A stretch of 64,000 nucleotides of DNA from Pardosa pseudoannulata (Eukaryota; Arthropoda; Arachnida; Araneae; Lycosidae): assembly GCA_032207245.1 (NCBI GenBank), contig CM063498.1, positions 84,795,916 through 84,859,915 on the forward strand. Reading direction: 5' to 3'. Position numbers and translations under genes: made by a program. Shown here in pieces: positions 33,936 to 45,725 of the stretch; position 1 is the stretch's first letter, and the number at the start of each line of letters is the position of its first letter. The notes under the pieces are model-generated. The model worked only from the letters and a program-made list of their open reading frames with translations, did not search any database and was not told the DNA's origin.

Positions 33936-34117
33936 AGTAGATTGGTTGGTTGGAAACACTTCGATCTACTTTTTTGCAACACGAAGGCTAATGAGACCGG
34001 GACCTACTGCTTAAAGCCAATTCTGAAAGACTACGAACATCCATGCCATAGTGGGACTCGAGCCTACGAACTCCGGATCCAAAGGTTAGTGTCCTAACCA
34101 TTCGGCCCTCGTTCGGG
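33936..34117 (-). mobile_element. SINE family A, full length
   Basis: All family segments are present on the minus strand, from a head CCGAACGAGGGCCGAATGGT through box B to the CCAACCAACCAATC tail. An imperfect target duplication, TTAACTCTGCGA (33924-33935) and TTAACTTTGCGA (34118-34129), bounds it. Confidence 0.9.
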
Positions 34118-34152
34118 TTAACTTTGCGAGATTTTTTGTTTCTCCAAAGTAT

Positions 34153-34564
34153 AATTTTTGCTATTATCATTAAGATTAAACACGAATAAATCTACTTGAA
34201 ATTTTCCTTAGTTGAATATATGATTCCTATCTGTATAATAAATCAACGTGAGAATATTCTAGTATTTTTGATAATTTTAATAATAAATTTAGATTAAAAT
34301 CTACTTATCTTTTAATAATTCTTGATGCAACGGTTATCGTGCACATAATTTATTCACCAATTTTTGCTATTATCATTAAGATTAAACGCGAATAAATCTA
34401 CTTGAAATTTTCCTTAGTTGAATATATGATTATTATCTGTATAATAAATCAACGTGAGAATATTCTAGTATTTTTGATAATTTTAATAATAAATTTAGAT
34501 TAAAATCTACTTATCTTTTAATAATTCTTGATGCAACGGTTATCGTGCACATAATTTATTCACC
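34153..34564. repeat. Tandem duplication, 206-bp period, two units
   Basis: AATTTTTGCTATTATCATTA begins both 34153-34358 and 34359-34564. The units are nearly identical (CACGAATAAA versus CGCGAATAAA, GATTCCTAT versus GATTATTAT). It starts just right of a SINE. Confidence 0.95.
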
Positions 34565-34750
34565 AAATCATACATTAAAAATCGGATGGTTTTAATGTAA
34601 AATCTAAGTCATATATTAATTAGAACGTCTTTACAAGGCAAGAGCTTTGCATTTAATGCTCTAGAATACACACTTCTTTCAGAAATCTCGAATCCAGCAA
34701 CGACCGATTGAGTAAAGTTTTTCATATTCTACTATTAGTCCATACTCTCT

Positions 34751-34751
<1 letters not shown>

Positions 34752-34820
<69 letters not shown>
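34752..34820. repeat. (TA)n microsatellite
   Basis: About 34 uninterrupted TA units. Confidence 0.95.
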
Positions 34821-34822
<2 letters not shown>

Positions 34823-36150
34823 TGTTCAAATTTTCAATTGCTAATAAAATATTTTTTATTCATCCACTCAAGTTCAAATACATTTTTTAAACTTGTAGTG
34901 AATGACACTTGAATACAGTTTTTTCAAATATTAATTAATTAAATTGAATTAATTTTATTTTATCAGAAGACTCGCGCCAAGCTCTTGGTGCGAATCTCTT
35001 GATTTCGCCAATATGCCGCCATTTAGTTTACAGTAAACCTAAGAAATCGGGATTTGAAATAATTACACGAGGTTTTATAGTCGATATTTTGATTTTTTCA
35101 TATGTACATATTACTTGTTTCTCAAGAGACCTACAGATTACTCAGCTTTATTTGGAAGCCAGGAATGAATTTTCACATTAGAGTTAACTCGAAAACGATA
35201 AAGGCAGCAATTTAGTTATTGGAGGAGTGAAACCAATTTTCCTGGGAAAGCTGGAAACTGTTACCAGTGGACAGAAAATTAGCATTTATTTTAACGTTAG
35301 TTTTGAAAGACGGGTAGAAAGGATTCAAGTCAGCAAACATTCCTTTAAATCTGACATTATACAGCTGGGAAATTAGGTATTAAAGAATGAGAAGTGGTAA
35401 AAGAAGAATTTTAGACAGATATTTCAGGTGTAATACTTTTAATATACTACATACATATAAACTTTTAATATATTACATACATTTAAAACATTGCAGATCT
35501 TACTTTATTGCTTCAAAAATGCATGTTGTTAATATAGAATGATATGATAGATGCTAAATCAGGATAAGCCAGGGATAAACAAATTTATTTCGGAGTGAAA
35601 CAAAATACAAAAGAAACAAATTAGCTGGACAATATAACTCATTTTAAAACTTTAATACCTATCAAAAATATATCTGGATCTATTCATCTTTGAGAGCACA
35701 AAACCCTCAATAAACTACGTTTTTAATTGACTTTTTGAGATTAAAATATTTGGAGAATAACCACAATAACCTAAACAATCCCTAGCAACGCTTAATATTT
35801 TAATTATCCCACCACCAACCACAGTGGAGCTATTTATCTGCCATCCTTCCATATGAAAGGAGTAACTGGAACCTGTGGTGAAAAAGCTGGGCGGAAATGA
35901 AAATGAACTCTCTCAAATGCGAGTGCTAATTCATCTATATTATATTCCTGTAGTTAATGGAAGTCCTTCGGGTATCTCTAAGTTTTGTAATTTGAAATAA
36001 AACCACTATTATGAAAATTATTAAACCATAGTGGAAAGTGATTATCCTTATACTTGAATTGTAAATATTTTTTATTGTAATTTACTATAAAGATATGTAT
36101 TTTTACAATAAGTTACAATAAGGAAATTTTAAATATATTTAAATTAAATT
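34821..36150. other. AT-rich DNA, no gene recognised
   Basis: A short direct repeat (TTTTAATATA.TACATACAT) occurs at about 35437 and 35465. Nothing else was recognised. Confidence 0.35.
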
Positions 36151-36154
36151 TTTA

Positions 36155-36385
36155 GAGCAGCGAAACCTCAGTCTGCAAAGGCAACTATCTCGTAGTCGAA
36201 GGGTAGTGGGATTGAGGCTCGATTCCTCTAAAGATCTGCCGAGTCCATTAATGGCAGCTGAGATAAGTAAAATAGGCTTCAAGTTCCCAAATGATACCTC
36301 TGGAGAGAGCAGACTGTTACGGTGGAGACCGACTAAGCGTGTAGGCCAGCCTCACATATAAGGGGAAAACCCGTGAGAAAATACA
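36155..36385 (+). mobile_element. SINE family B, plus-strand copy
   Basis: Reads CAAAGGCAACTATCTCGTAG as a decayed tRNA-like head, GTGGGATTGAGGCTCGATTC at the box B position, then AAATAGGCTTCAAGTTCCCA and AAATGATACCTCTGGAGAGA, which correspond to the body of the minus-strand copies at 17.3 and 18.9 kb. Confidence 0.65.
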
Positions 36386-36594
36386 AAATTGAAAAAAAAA
36401 CTAATTCCTCTTGCTGATTTTTTTTATTTTGATTATATATAAAGGCGTAAATAAGAAATAAAATACTAATTAAACCATCATGCCAAAGGGACCTTTCTCG
36501 ATCAAAGATTTTGGTAACATATGGCGTCTTAGTCTTAAAAAGAAAATGCTTGAGAACTACAGCAGAAGATTTTTAGCTGTACACTCCTTCTTCC

Positions 36595-36890
36595 TTGCAG
36601 ATCTCTCAAAAAATTTCGTTGGCAGCGTTGCCTAGGCCGAAGATGGCTACTCCGCTTTTAGCAACCCCACTTGACCAATGGGGTCGAAGGAGGGTCACTC
36701 ACATCACTTTCGCCTCTATGTCAGTTTCGCGCTGGCGTTGTAGAAGTGTGACTTACACAGACCAAGCCTGGAAAGTCTTTTGCTTGATCCTTGCTTCTAA
36801 ATTAAGAGGACTCACTCTTAGAAATCCAACCTCTCGAGGCAATGGCAACCATCTTTCTACGAAAAGTCAAATGACTTCTAACTGGACACG
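36595..36890 (+). mobile_element. Mosaic element sharing the SINE family B 3' module
   Basis: The last ~110 bp (GCTTCTAAATTAAGAGGAC through AATCCAACCTCTCGAGGCAA to CGAAAAGTCAAATGACTTC) match the 3' part of the copy at 18855-19155. The first ~180 bp (GGCAGCGTTGCCTAGGCCGA, GTAGAAGTGTGACTTACAC) are unrelated to it. Either a second family uses the same 3' end or one copy is chimeric. The plus-strand open frame over it is not considered a gene. Confidence 0.5.
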
Positions 36891-37378
36891 GAACCAATTA
36901 AATTTTTAGCATATCAGATACAACCTTCAAGCCCTACCCTGAAATAAGCACTCATAACATACAGAAGAGAAATTTTAAGATTTTAGCAAGCATCATATGT
37001 AGATTTGAAAACAACTGGTACAGCTTGATATACATAACTATACTGAAAGAGCAAAAAAGTCAACAGAAGTTTTTCAACTTTGTTTAATGACGCTTTGTCA
37101 TATACTGCTTTATCAAGTTGTCATTAGACATCGATAAACTGGAAGCAATTACACTGTTTTGATAGCTAAAGTATGCGGGATTGATTTTACTAATGAACCC
37201 GTATAATCAAAGGAGTAAACGGAAGTTAAGAAAGTTCTACACATACGTATGCGTCTCAGAGATGCAGGTTTTTTTTCTCTTTGCTCTTTTTTCGTTAAGA
37301 GCATAGTGACTTTCGAGCCAAAAAATATTTATTGTAATAATCTTTATTTTTTTTCATTAATCAGAAAATAAAAAGGTT

Positions 37379-37425
37379 ACACACACACACACATATATAT
37401 ATATGCACACAAATATATATGTAAT
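37379..37425. repeat. (CA)n/(TA)n microsatellite
   Basis: Short CA run followed by TA run and ATATATGCACACAAATATATATG. Confidence 0.8.
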
Positions 37426-37914
37426 ATTAAAATCCTTTATTTACATATTTTAATATTAATTTAATCACTTCTGTTCATAAATTACGTTTGAGTTTGAGCC
37501 GTAATTCTGATTTTTCCCTCCAGACACGCTATAGACTTAATTCAGCCTCTGTCTGTACTTTAGCCAATAGTAAACACGTTCTCTTTAAACATGGGTATTT
37601 TTTATCACGAGATCAAATGTCATTAGGGATTATTCGTAGTCTTTTTACCTGAAAAATCCCTACTTAAAGTGTGTGCACGATGTTCTAAAAATTTTTGGCT
37701 TGTATGGATTTGATGTATCGTCACCAAAAAGTAAAATATGTTGTGCTTTTGGATGAATCTCGGCCATATTAACAGACAGACAAACAAACAAACAAACACA
37801 CGCACACACACAAACACACACATATATATAAGCTCTCACAACATACAGAAAGGAAATTTTAAGATACAACTGGTACAGCTTAATATAAATAAATATGGTG
37901 AAAGAGGAAAAATA

Positions 37915-37916
<2 letters not shown>

Positions 37917-38000
<84 letters not shown>

Positions 38001-38022
38001 ACACGCACACACACACACACAA
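37917..38022. repeat. (CT)39 then (CA)n microsatellite
   Basis: About 39 CT units at 37919-37996, then TTGCACACG and a CA run to 38021. The sequence just left (37835-37910) is a diverged direct copy of 36955-37060 (AACATACAGAA.GAAATTTTAAGA, ACAACTGGTACAGCTT). Confidence 0.95.
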
Positions 38023-39816
38023 CACGTGTAAATTGTTTAATTCCAAATTTATCTTGGGTACCAAAATCTCACCTTTTTCATTAGTGTACATATTTTATGT
38101 TCTTTACAAAATTTATATTACTTTAAAAAAAGTCAAAACTTAGTAGTTTCTTTTAAATCAGTCTTTTTAATAAAATTGTAAAACTTTTCTTCTAAAACGT
38201 GAGAAGCAGTTTATTTTATTATGAAACTTTGTTATAATGAAAATATTTAGTCTCAAAAGATGAGCTCAATCGTTAAGTAACAAAATGTGGGAGGAAAGTT
38301 TAAAATTATTGAACAAAGTATAAAAATAAAACAAGACACCTTCATATGAAGAATTTGCCTTATGAATAAAGATAGAAACATACTTTATTCAGTAAGAGAC
38401 AGTCTAACAATAGATAATATTGAAAATAATCTTTACATCAGAGACTTCACTTTCACTTTCAAAAGATAGATTTGTTTCATCATAAAATATTTTTTTTTCT
38501 TTTAAGTGACATTGAAAGGAAGCTTATAAATATTTACAGTTCATTACAGATTAGATGATTACATTCCGATTTAAATGCCTGTTATACGCGAAGTCCTAGT
38601 ATCCGGTGTGTAATTCTTTAGCTCAAGATGAAATATTTTTATCAATAGGAAGTATCTGTATTATGTCATGGACATTCCAGTTATAGAATGTTTATCTCTT
38701 AAAGCTTGGCAGCTTTGAGAGACACATACCGAGAAATAGAAATGAGAATTTGTACAAATCAATGAAACAAATATATTTTAATCGTTTATTTATTTCAAAT
38801 AATTTCAAAATTATTGCATATTTATAATATGAAAGTTTCTAGAATATAACAAAGAAAAGGGCATTTATTTTTAATAGTCTTAAAACACATCATCTTTAAT
38901 CAGTATTAAAAGGAAGATTTTTTTCTTAATTTTCACTTTATCTTTTCTAATTATTATCGTAAATATATCGTAAATATAGCATTTGTTCTCTAATTTAATT
39001 AATAGTTTTCCTAAATTTGTTTTGTTTCTAAAAAAATGACAATTTTTATATAAAGTTAGATCTTGTTTAAAAAATTCAAAAAAAAAAATTTAACATACTG
39101 TGCTAAAATTTAAAACAATACGAAGTGAATTTCATTAATATTTTTTGCTTTTTTTGTGAACAATAATTATTATTTATAATTCTCCACCTATTTAAATTTC
39201 TAAAAAGTATCAGAAATTTTAAACCAGGGTATGAAACATTCATAAAAGCCAAAATAATGTTTAAAAATTCTTCTTCAAACAGTATAAATAAAAAAAATTT
39301 AAAATCAATATGAACAATAGTTTTTTTATTTAAAGTACATGCAATGAGAAAAACACTATTTTCCGGAAAAATACATTTAAAATTTTTATTGTTTCCTTAA
39401 AAGCAATGCTATTAAATACAACAATTGTATAGTTGTACAGGATGTAATTCGAATATTTCAATGGGATTTGTTTCAAACTATTCAGAAATTTCCAGAAATT
39501 TTAAAAATATAAAAAACAAAAATTTGAATTTTTGATGGTTTAAAAGCTTATAAAAGTCCTTATAAAAGATTTTTTTTAGTAGAGGTGATATTTGATTACT
39601 TAAAATTATTTTTTAGAATAATCAAAAATTAGGTTAAATGAATGTTTCAATATTTCCCATAACGTTAAATAAATACTTATAGCGCCCGCAAACCAAAAGG
39701 GAACTGGATTTTCACCTTAAATAAAATGTCTAAATTTTTCGCCTTATCATGTATATTTCAATAACTCTAAAATAATAATTGATAGTCGATAATAATCGAC
39801 TAGCGTCTATTCCTCC
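38023..39816. other. Very AT-rich DNA, no feature seen
   Basis: No gene, RNA or classified repeat was recognised in this span. Confidence 0.4.
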
Positions 39817-39955
39817 TTTACCCTTTGCATTCCTCAGTCCAGTGTGACTCGACATTAGTTTTTACCTCAGAAGCTCCTTTGTCGAATCTTCTCCACATTT
39901 TTTTCAAATTCAAACCAATAGTTGCTCAAATAGAAAGATATCTGGTGAAAGAAGG

Positions 39956-40471
39956 TTGGTTGGTTGGATGAGATTTATTGGCGCAAGATCCAAGCAAGGA
40001 TATGCTGCGCCAAACGAAAGAGTGAAATTCTAAAACAAAAAATTATATAATTTAAAAGTAGAGGAGAATATCGTATACTTAAAAAAATACAAGTAAAAAA
40101 CGATGTAAAGGGTCGCATTAAAATAATTTTTAAAACTAAACAAGGTTAAAAATGTCAATGCGAATTAGAAACTTAAAAAGTTTTGGGTGCGGTGTCTCGC
40201 CTAAAAGCTTGCTTATACTGGGATGAAAAGTTTTAAAATATATATTGTAAAATCGTGTAAAAGCGATACATGAAGTTAAAATATGATGAACGGTCAGATG
40301 AGTGTGACAGAAAGAACAATGTGGAGCTGGCTCAGCCAATAGTAAATGTTTATGAGTAAGTCTAGTATGACCAATTCGATGACGTTAAAATGACATCTAA
40401 TTTGCGGTTTGAGAGACATGGCCAAAAAGATATTGACGGTCTAATAAAGTGAAGCTTGTTCCTAGTTTGTA
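39956..40471 (-). mobile_element. 5'-truncated non-LTR retrotransposon (LINE)
   Basis: A perfect 14-bp target duplication CTGGTGAAAGAAGG flanks it (39942-39955, 40472-40485). The 3' end on the minus strand has a GGCGCA...TGCGCC stem and finishes CTCATCCAACCAACC. Only the last ~0.5 kb is present, as expected from incomplete target-primed reverse transcription. Confidence 0.9.
40136..40384 (-). pseudogene. LINE ORF2 C-terminal fragment
   Basis: The minus strand reads RHRIGHTRLTHKHLLLAEPA, then CSFCHTHLTVHHILTSC, and ends KLFKFLIRIDIFNLV at a stop. The R.GHTRLTH motif followed by C-x2-C...LTVxHIL..C is the standard C-terminal region after the reverse transcriptase (and RNase H, when present) of Jockey/I-type arthropod LINEs. 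A stop codon lies directly before the first R, so the fragment is dead, and the reverse transcriptase itself is absent because of the 5' truncation. It would have encoded part of the retrotransposition polyprotein. Confidence 0.8.
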
Positions 40472-41178
40472 CTGGTGAAAGAAGGCAAACCCTTTTATTT
40501 TGTGTGTATGCGTACGTAAACGACAATAAATAAAACTGACATTTACTTGATCTGTTTATACATGTATTTAAATCTCTATATTTTTTGGTTTAAAAATATT
40601 TCGACTAAAACATTAAAATGCGTTAAGAACTGCTGCTAACAAAATTGGAACAAAATTTGGAGTGCAAAGGGTTAACTGCTGAATTCTTCCAAATTAACCT
40701 TTTTTATTTAACAAAAATATCCCTCTGACCGGTGTGACTAATGAGAAATGTGATGAGATACAAAATCAACAGGATATACAGAAGCGTATCCAGATAGGCT
40801 AAGAGATAAAGAAAGCAAATATAAAACAGGGAGTGACAGATCGTAAATATAGAACAGATAATCCGGTATAGATAAAATAAAGATAAAATGCGGATATAAT
40901 TATAGAGTGCAATAAAGAGTTGCAGTTTTCATCTCCATCAGCTTCTTTATTTAGATAAAGCTATCAAAATTACGCTTAACTGATGACAGTTTTTTTTATA
41001 AGTAGCGATAAAATACCACTTACAAAACTTATTAAGTTAAGGGAACAAAGGACTTTAGATCTGACTTTATAAAAATATTCAACTTTTAACTGTATTCTTA
41101 TAATGAGGGTAAATAATGGTGCCGCACAAAATATATCAGAAACTAAAATCTACAAGAAACAGATTTTGGTTTTAAATG

Positions 41179-41356
41179 GTTGGTTTTGGTTTGAGAGCTA
41201 TGGTTTAATATTTTCCTACAGGAAAGCTAAAAAGACCGGGACTTGCTGCTTAAAGCCGATTCCGAATGACTACAAACATACATTCCTTAGGGGGGGTTCG
41301 AACCCGCGAACTCTAGTACCGAATAGCAACGCTCTACCATTTGTCCATCCTTCAGC
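41179..41356 (-). mobile_element. SINE family A, full length
   Basis: Complete family order from a GGTTGGTTTTGGTTTGAGAG tail end to GTTCGAACCCGCGAACTCTA (box B complement) and CTACCATTTGTCCATCCTTC. TTTTAAATG on both sides (41170-41178, 41361-41369) is a probable target duplication. Confidence 0.85.
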
Positions 41357-41369
41357 ATTTTTTTAAATG

Positions 41370-42888
41370 TAGATCATGTTTATAAAAATCTAGCCGACGA
41401 ATAGTACCCATTAAACATGTTCTAATTACTGTACTGCATGTATGCCAATTACTTTTATGTTTTCAATAAATAGTTTATTATATAGAAAAAAACTGGATAT
41501 AAATTTTTAATTACGTTAAATACTACTCGCATAAAAAAAATTATACAATGTTTAAACTTTTTTTTTTGTTTGACATGGTATTAAACCATTTGGAACTTAA
41601 AAACAATACCTTTAAGCTGTAAAAAAGCATGCCCATTTTTGTGACAAATATATTATTAAATAACGTAAAAAAATTTAAGTAAAAGCTTAAAAAAAATAAT
41701 GGAGTAACATTTTGAAGTGATAGATACAGTGACAAAAACACAAAGCTTGGAACCATGGTTTTTAATCTTTAAAATAAGGTTTTACATAAAAATAACAAAT
41801 TTAGTAAAGTAAAATAGTAATTAGTTAGGAAAGGTTCATTTCATTATGAAGCTTATGCATATCTTGAATGTTTAAAAAAAACATTTGATTATTTTGTTAA
41901 ATTGTCATTTTGAAAGTCTTGTCTTCTTAAATCAGTTACATTGTACAAAAAAAATTCAAGTGAAAGAGCCTTTCTATACCTCATTGTATTTCCGCACAAG
42001 ATAAAAGATAGACAAATATTAAATGAAGTAGAAAGCAGAAGCAATTAGACGTGGAACGAATCAAACGTATATCTCTACAACAATTCTTTGCTTATTCCTT
42101 TCGTGATATTTGCCATGCAATCAATTTCGCTTTTCCTCAAAAGGAGATATATTTTCTCCAAAATTATATCCACACATATTTAAGTTTGATTAGGAGATTC
42201 CGACACACATAAATCTTGAAAAAAAATTACATTTTTATGTTTTAAACTTCAAAAAGTTCTGTAATAAAACAGGCCTCAAAACAAACCGCAAGACTCTACA
42301 ATACTGCATAAAGTTTTCTTTTTTATAAATAATGTTGGTGTACACAATTCTGTCTTCAAGGGGAAGTTAAATGTCTTTAAAAAATATTCTCATATATAGA
42401 TTATTATATGTGTTAAGCAGTTTTTTCAACAAAAGTAAATATGATACTAATTTGAATTTAGTAGTCATTTTATGTTAATACTGTTAATATTATTCTTCAT
42501 AGAAGCTTGAAAGAATAAAATGTTACAACATCACTTGTAACACTGGTATTAGATATATTTCTTAAAGACGATTAATTAGAAAAGTATCAGGTATTTCTTA
42601 AAAGACGAGTGCTGGAATCTTCGAAGTCCAATGATATTTAAACGTTTTTATCAAAATCTGAGAAATTCAAACTGATATTTAAAATTCTATTTAAACTACA
42701 TGGCTGAAATTTAGTACATAAATTATTCAATATATTTTCTTTAATATGTCTTAAGAATTTGAAATTAAAAGCTATTGTTTTCAAAGTATTGCCCAATAAA
42801 ATATCACACCAAAAAAATTTGTTTTTCTACTAAAATTATTTTTAAAAATTTAAGCGATATTTTTACAAATACCGAAGAAAAATTACTT
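41370..42888. other. AT-rich DNA, no feature seen
   Basis: No exon, RNA gene or classified repeat was recognised. Confidence 0.4.
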
Positions 42889-42892
42889 TTAA

Positions 42893-43340
42893 CTCTTTAA
42901 CACCCGAGTTATTTCTACCGATTACATTTCAAATCATATTTTAAGTGATTACAGACTTTAAAGAATAAAATAAATATGAAGTTTATAGAACTTTGAATAA
43001 TGCACGTCACTGTGCCATTTATAAAAAAGGAAAATCTTCGTGAAAAATGATTTATTTGGTATTACATGTAAAATAAAGTTTTAAAATAGGTAAAGCAATT
43101 TATCACAGTTTAAGTCTATGTACCTGCCAAATAAGTAAATTGATGTGTGTTGTTCAAAAAATCACAAAAGTTTCGACCCAAATGAAAAATTTATAAATAC
43201 TATAAATTAATTTACAATTTTGAAGATTTTTTAAGATTGCCCTCTACCTGCTCTCAAAAGGAAAACTCGCTCTGAAAAACATAAAAATTCTAGAAGCTAT
43301 TTTTAGCCGTATGTAAGAAGATACACCAGGTATTAAAGAG
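42893..43340 (+). mobile_element. TTAA element family F2, complete 448-bp copy
   Basis: TTAA at 42889-42892 and 43341-43344. Left end CTCTTTAACACCCGAG and complement of right end CTCTTTAATACCTGGT share 13 of 16 positions. No transposase. Interior words (CATTTCAAATCATATTTTA, ATTGCCCTCTACCTGCTCTC, GAAGCTATTTTTAGCCG) define the family and recur at 10.2, 13.4 and 47.1-48.4 kb. Confidence 0.85.
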
Positions 43341-43344
43341 TTAA

Positions 43345-45109
43345 TATGTTTTCTCTACATAAAAAGAATAAAATATTTTAGGAGAGCTATTCATTTCTAG
43401 ATTATAACAAAATTTAAAACTTTTCAACGATTGTTTATATGTAATGTCCCGAAAAGCCTATTTTGGGGGAGATAGTTATGAAGTTATTATAATTTAACAA
43501 AATATATTTTTCCCCAGACACCCTTAAATAAAATATAGTGTAAATTCTTTCCTGGTGTAATATGTATTCATTATTTAATTCCTTTTGTTAACGATTTAGA
43601 TAGGAAACAGAGAGCGCCTTTAAGGGGGTTTATACATGTTTTTAAATAAGGGAACAATAGTTAATTCTCCTAACAGCTGGATATTGCCGGATATTAGCAG
43701 GTGAGTTGCCACTGGGCCAGAAACTAGTGCATGGGGGGAGGGGGTGTTATAAATATTTGTATAAAACTAAAAATCAATATTTGTTATGCGAAAGAATTTT
43801 AACAAATAATAAATGCAGTTTTATTATTTATTATTTTATTTATTTATAATGAATTTAACAAATTGCGATAACACAGATGATATATCACTCTAATACAAAT
43901 GTACTTTTTCAACCGTTTAAAATATACATTTAAAAAATTTTTGTTGTACATATGTATTCTTACATGTATATAAATAAATTATGATAATTAATATGTACAA
44001 CAACTTGGCACATATTTCAAATACAGAGGTTGTCTTTTGATAGTTTTTTTTAAAGAAAAACCTCTCACGCTTATAAAAATTAACATTTACCCCACAAACT
44101 TTTCTATTTGATGTTCACCCCCCTAAACTGAAGTCCAGTGCGTCTACCCTTAAATCTAGTCCACATTGTTGTCAAAAGTAAGACAAGTTTTTATTTCTCA
44201 ATCTCTCTTTATTCAGTTAAATCTATGGACTTTAAGAAATAATTAAACTATTATAGAACGTTAATAGGTATTAAAAAATACCTTTTCCTTAATTGTATTA
44301 TTTTATTTGTATTTTTACCTTCAATCTTTTCTTTATACAATTTCTATAGTACTAAATTTCTATATACTAAATGCCTTTAAAAGTAACTAGACTATTTCTA
44401 GAAAATAGCACTAATAAAATTGAAATACAGAGAAAATTACGTGATATACGTCACACCATTTATTACAATAAAATATATAATCGATAAAAATTAAATAATT
44501 GTACATTATATTCTCAGAAACTAAAACACATTGTAACCCAAATAATATTTTCGATATAACTAACATTAATAAAGCAACATTTCTTTCTGAGTTGAAAATA
44601 TTTTTATTCATTTTTCAGTTTCTACAACTAAAAAAAATTATGTTGCTTTAAGTATTTTTTATTTCTGAAAACATAATTGCACTAAAAAATTAAATAATTT
44701 TAATCTATGTCCTCATAAGAAGTATGGATTTTTAAAGCCTTTTTATACTACTTTTAATTTATTTTTGAAAATTTATTCAAATACTGGCATCAATTTTTTA
44801 CTATTCATTCTCCTAGAGAAAAAGCCCTTCATTTAGAGAGAGGTTTTACTGCTAATTATTAATTTTGTGCATGCATTTTAATGCACGGATAGTCAGCCGT
44901 AGTACAAAAAAGAACGTGTCTGAGTGTCAGAACCTTAGCTAGTTACATCGTGAAGATTGTCGAATACTAAAGCAAGCATTCTCGAGGTACTCAAAGTATA
45001 ATTTGCAAGGAATGATAGCTTGCATAGCATAATGTTTTCTCAAGAATTTTCAATGTGCTGAGGAAGTAAAGTGTTTTCTTATATTCTTAAGTAGTTTTCA
45101 CTAAAATAA
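43345..45109. other. AT-rich DNA, no gene recognised
   Basis: A G-run lies near 43732-43744. Nothing else was recognised. Confidence 0.35.
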
Positions 45110-45725
45110 AGAAGGGACAGAGCTACCTATCCCACGTGGGTCTTATTTCATGCTTAAAATACTCAATTACACTGAGTAATCATGCATCAGAATTGTTTTC
45201 CGTTGTCACCTGAACATTTAAATCTTCAAATTCTACCGGTAAACGCTACCATAATATTTTAGAAATTCAAAAAGTGAACAAAAAACATTTTGAGTACTCA
45301 AGATAAAATAACAGTACAGTAATATATTAATTACATATAATTAATATCATTCATCAAATAGTGAGTGAAATTATTAAAAATAAAAGATTAAAACCAATAA
45401 TGATACTTTACATATTTTGATAATACCTCGAGAATATCCGATACAAAGTACGTTTTCTAAATTCATCAATAGTTATCCCGATTAGGAAAAATAGATAACT
45501 CTACCTATCACACTTGAAATATTTACAAAATGGCTCATATTTCTTGCATAAAATACTCAGTTACTGTGTATTTTTGTATTAAATTATTTTTACGTTGCTA
45601 CTCAAACATTTTACAATTCAACTTCCATCGATAAATGCTGCCATGTTGTTTAAGAAATTCAAAAAGTAAACGAAAATGAATTATTTTGAGAATGCAACAT
45701 AACAGATTTTGTGCAATCATATATT
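45110..45725. repeat. Diverged direct duplication, ~390-bp spacing
   Basis: ATAAAATACTCAGTTAC-type sequence, ACATTTAAATCTTCAAATTC versus ACATTTTACAATTCAAC, and GAAATTCAAAAAGT.AAC.AAAA recur in order in 45140-45350 and 45535-45725. Old, with many substitutions. Confidence 0.65.

Larger units (their letters stand above)
39821..40671. mobile_element. TTAA-type element interrupted by a LINE
   Basis: Ends CCCTTTGCATTCC (39821-39833) and the complement of GGAGTGCAAAGGG (ending 40671) match at 12 of 13. The right flank is TTAA (40672-40675). The left flank is TTTA (39817-39820), one base from TTAA. Removing the inserted LINE and one target copy leaves about 320 bp. Terminal CCCTTT is shared with the elements at 19348 and 19718. 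Confidence 0.7.

Noticed and set aside
37660..38091. Open frame with a long Arg-Glu repeat
   Set aside because: It is the (CT)n microsatellite read on the minus strand.
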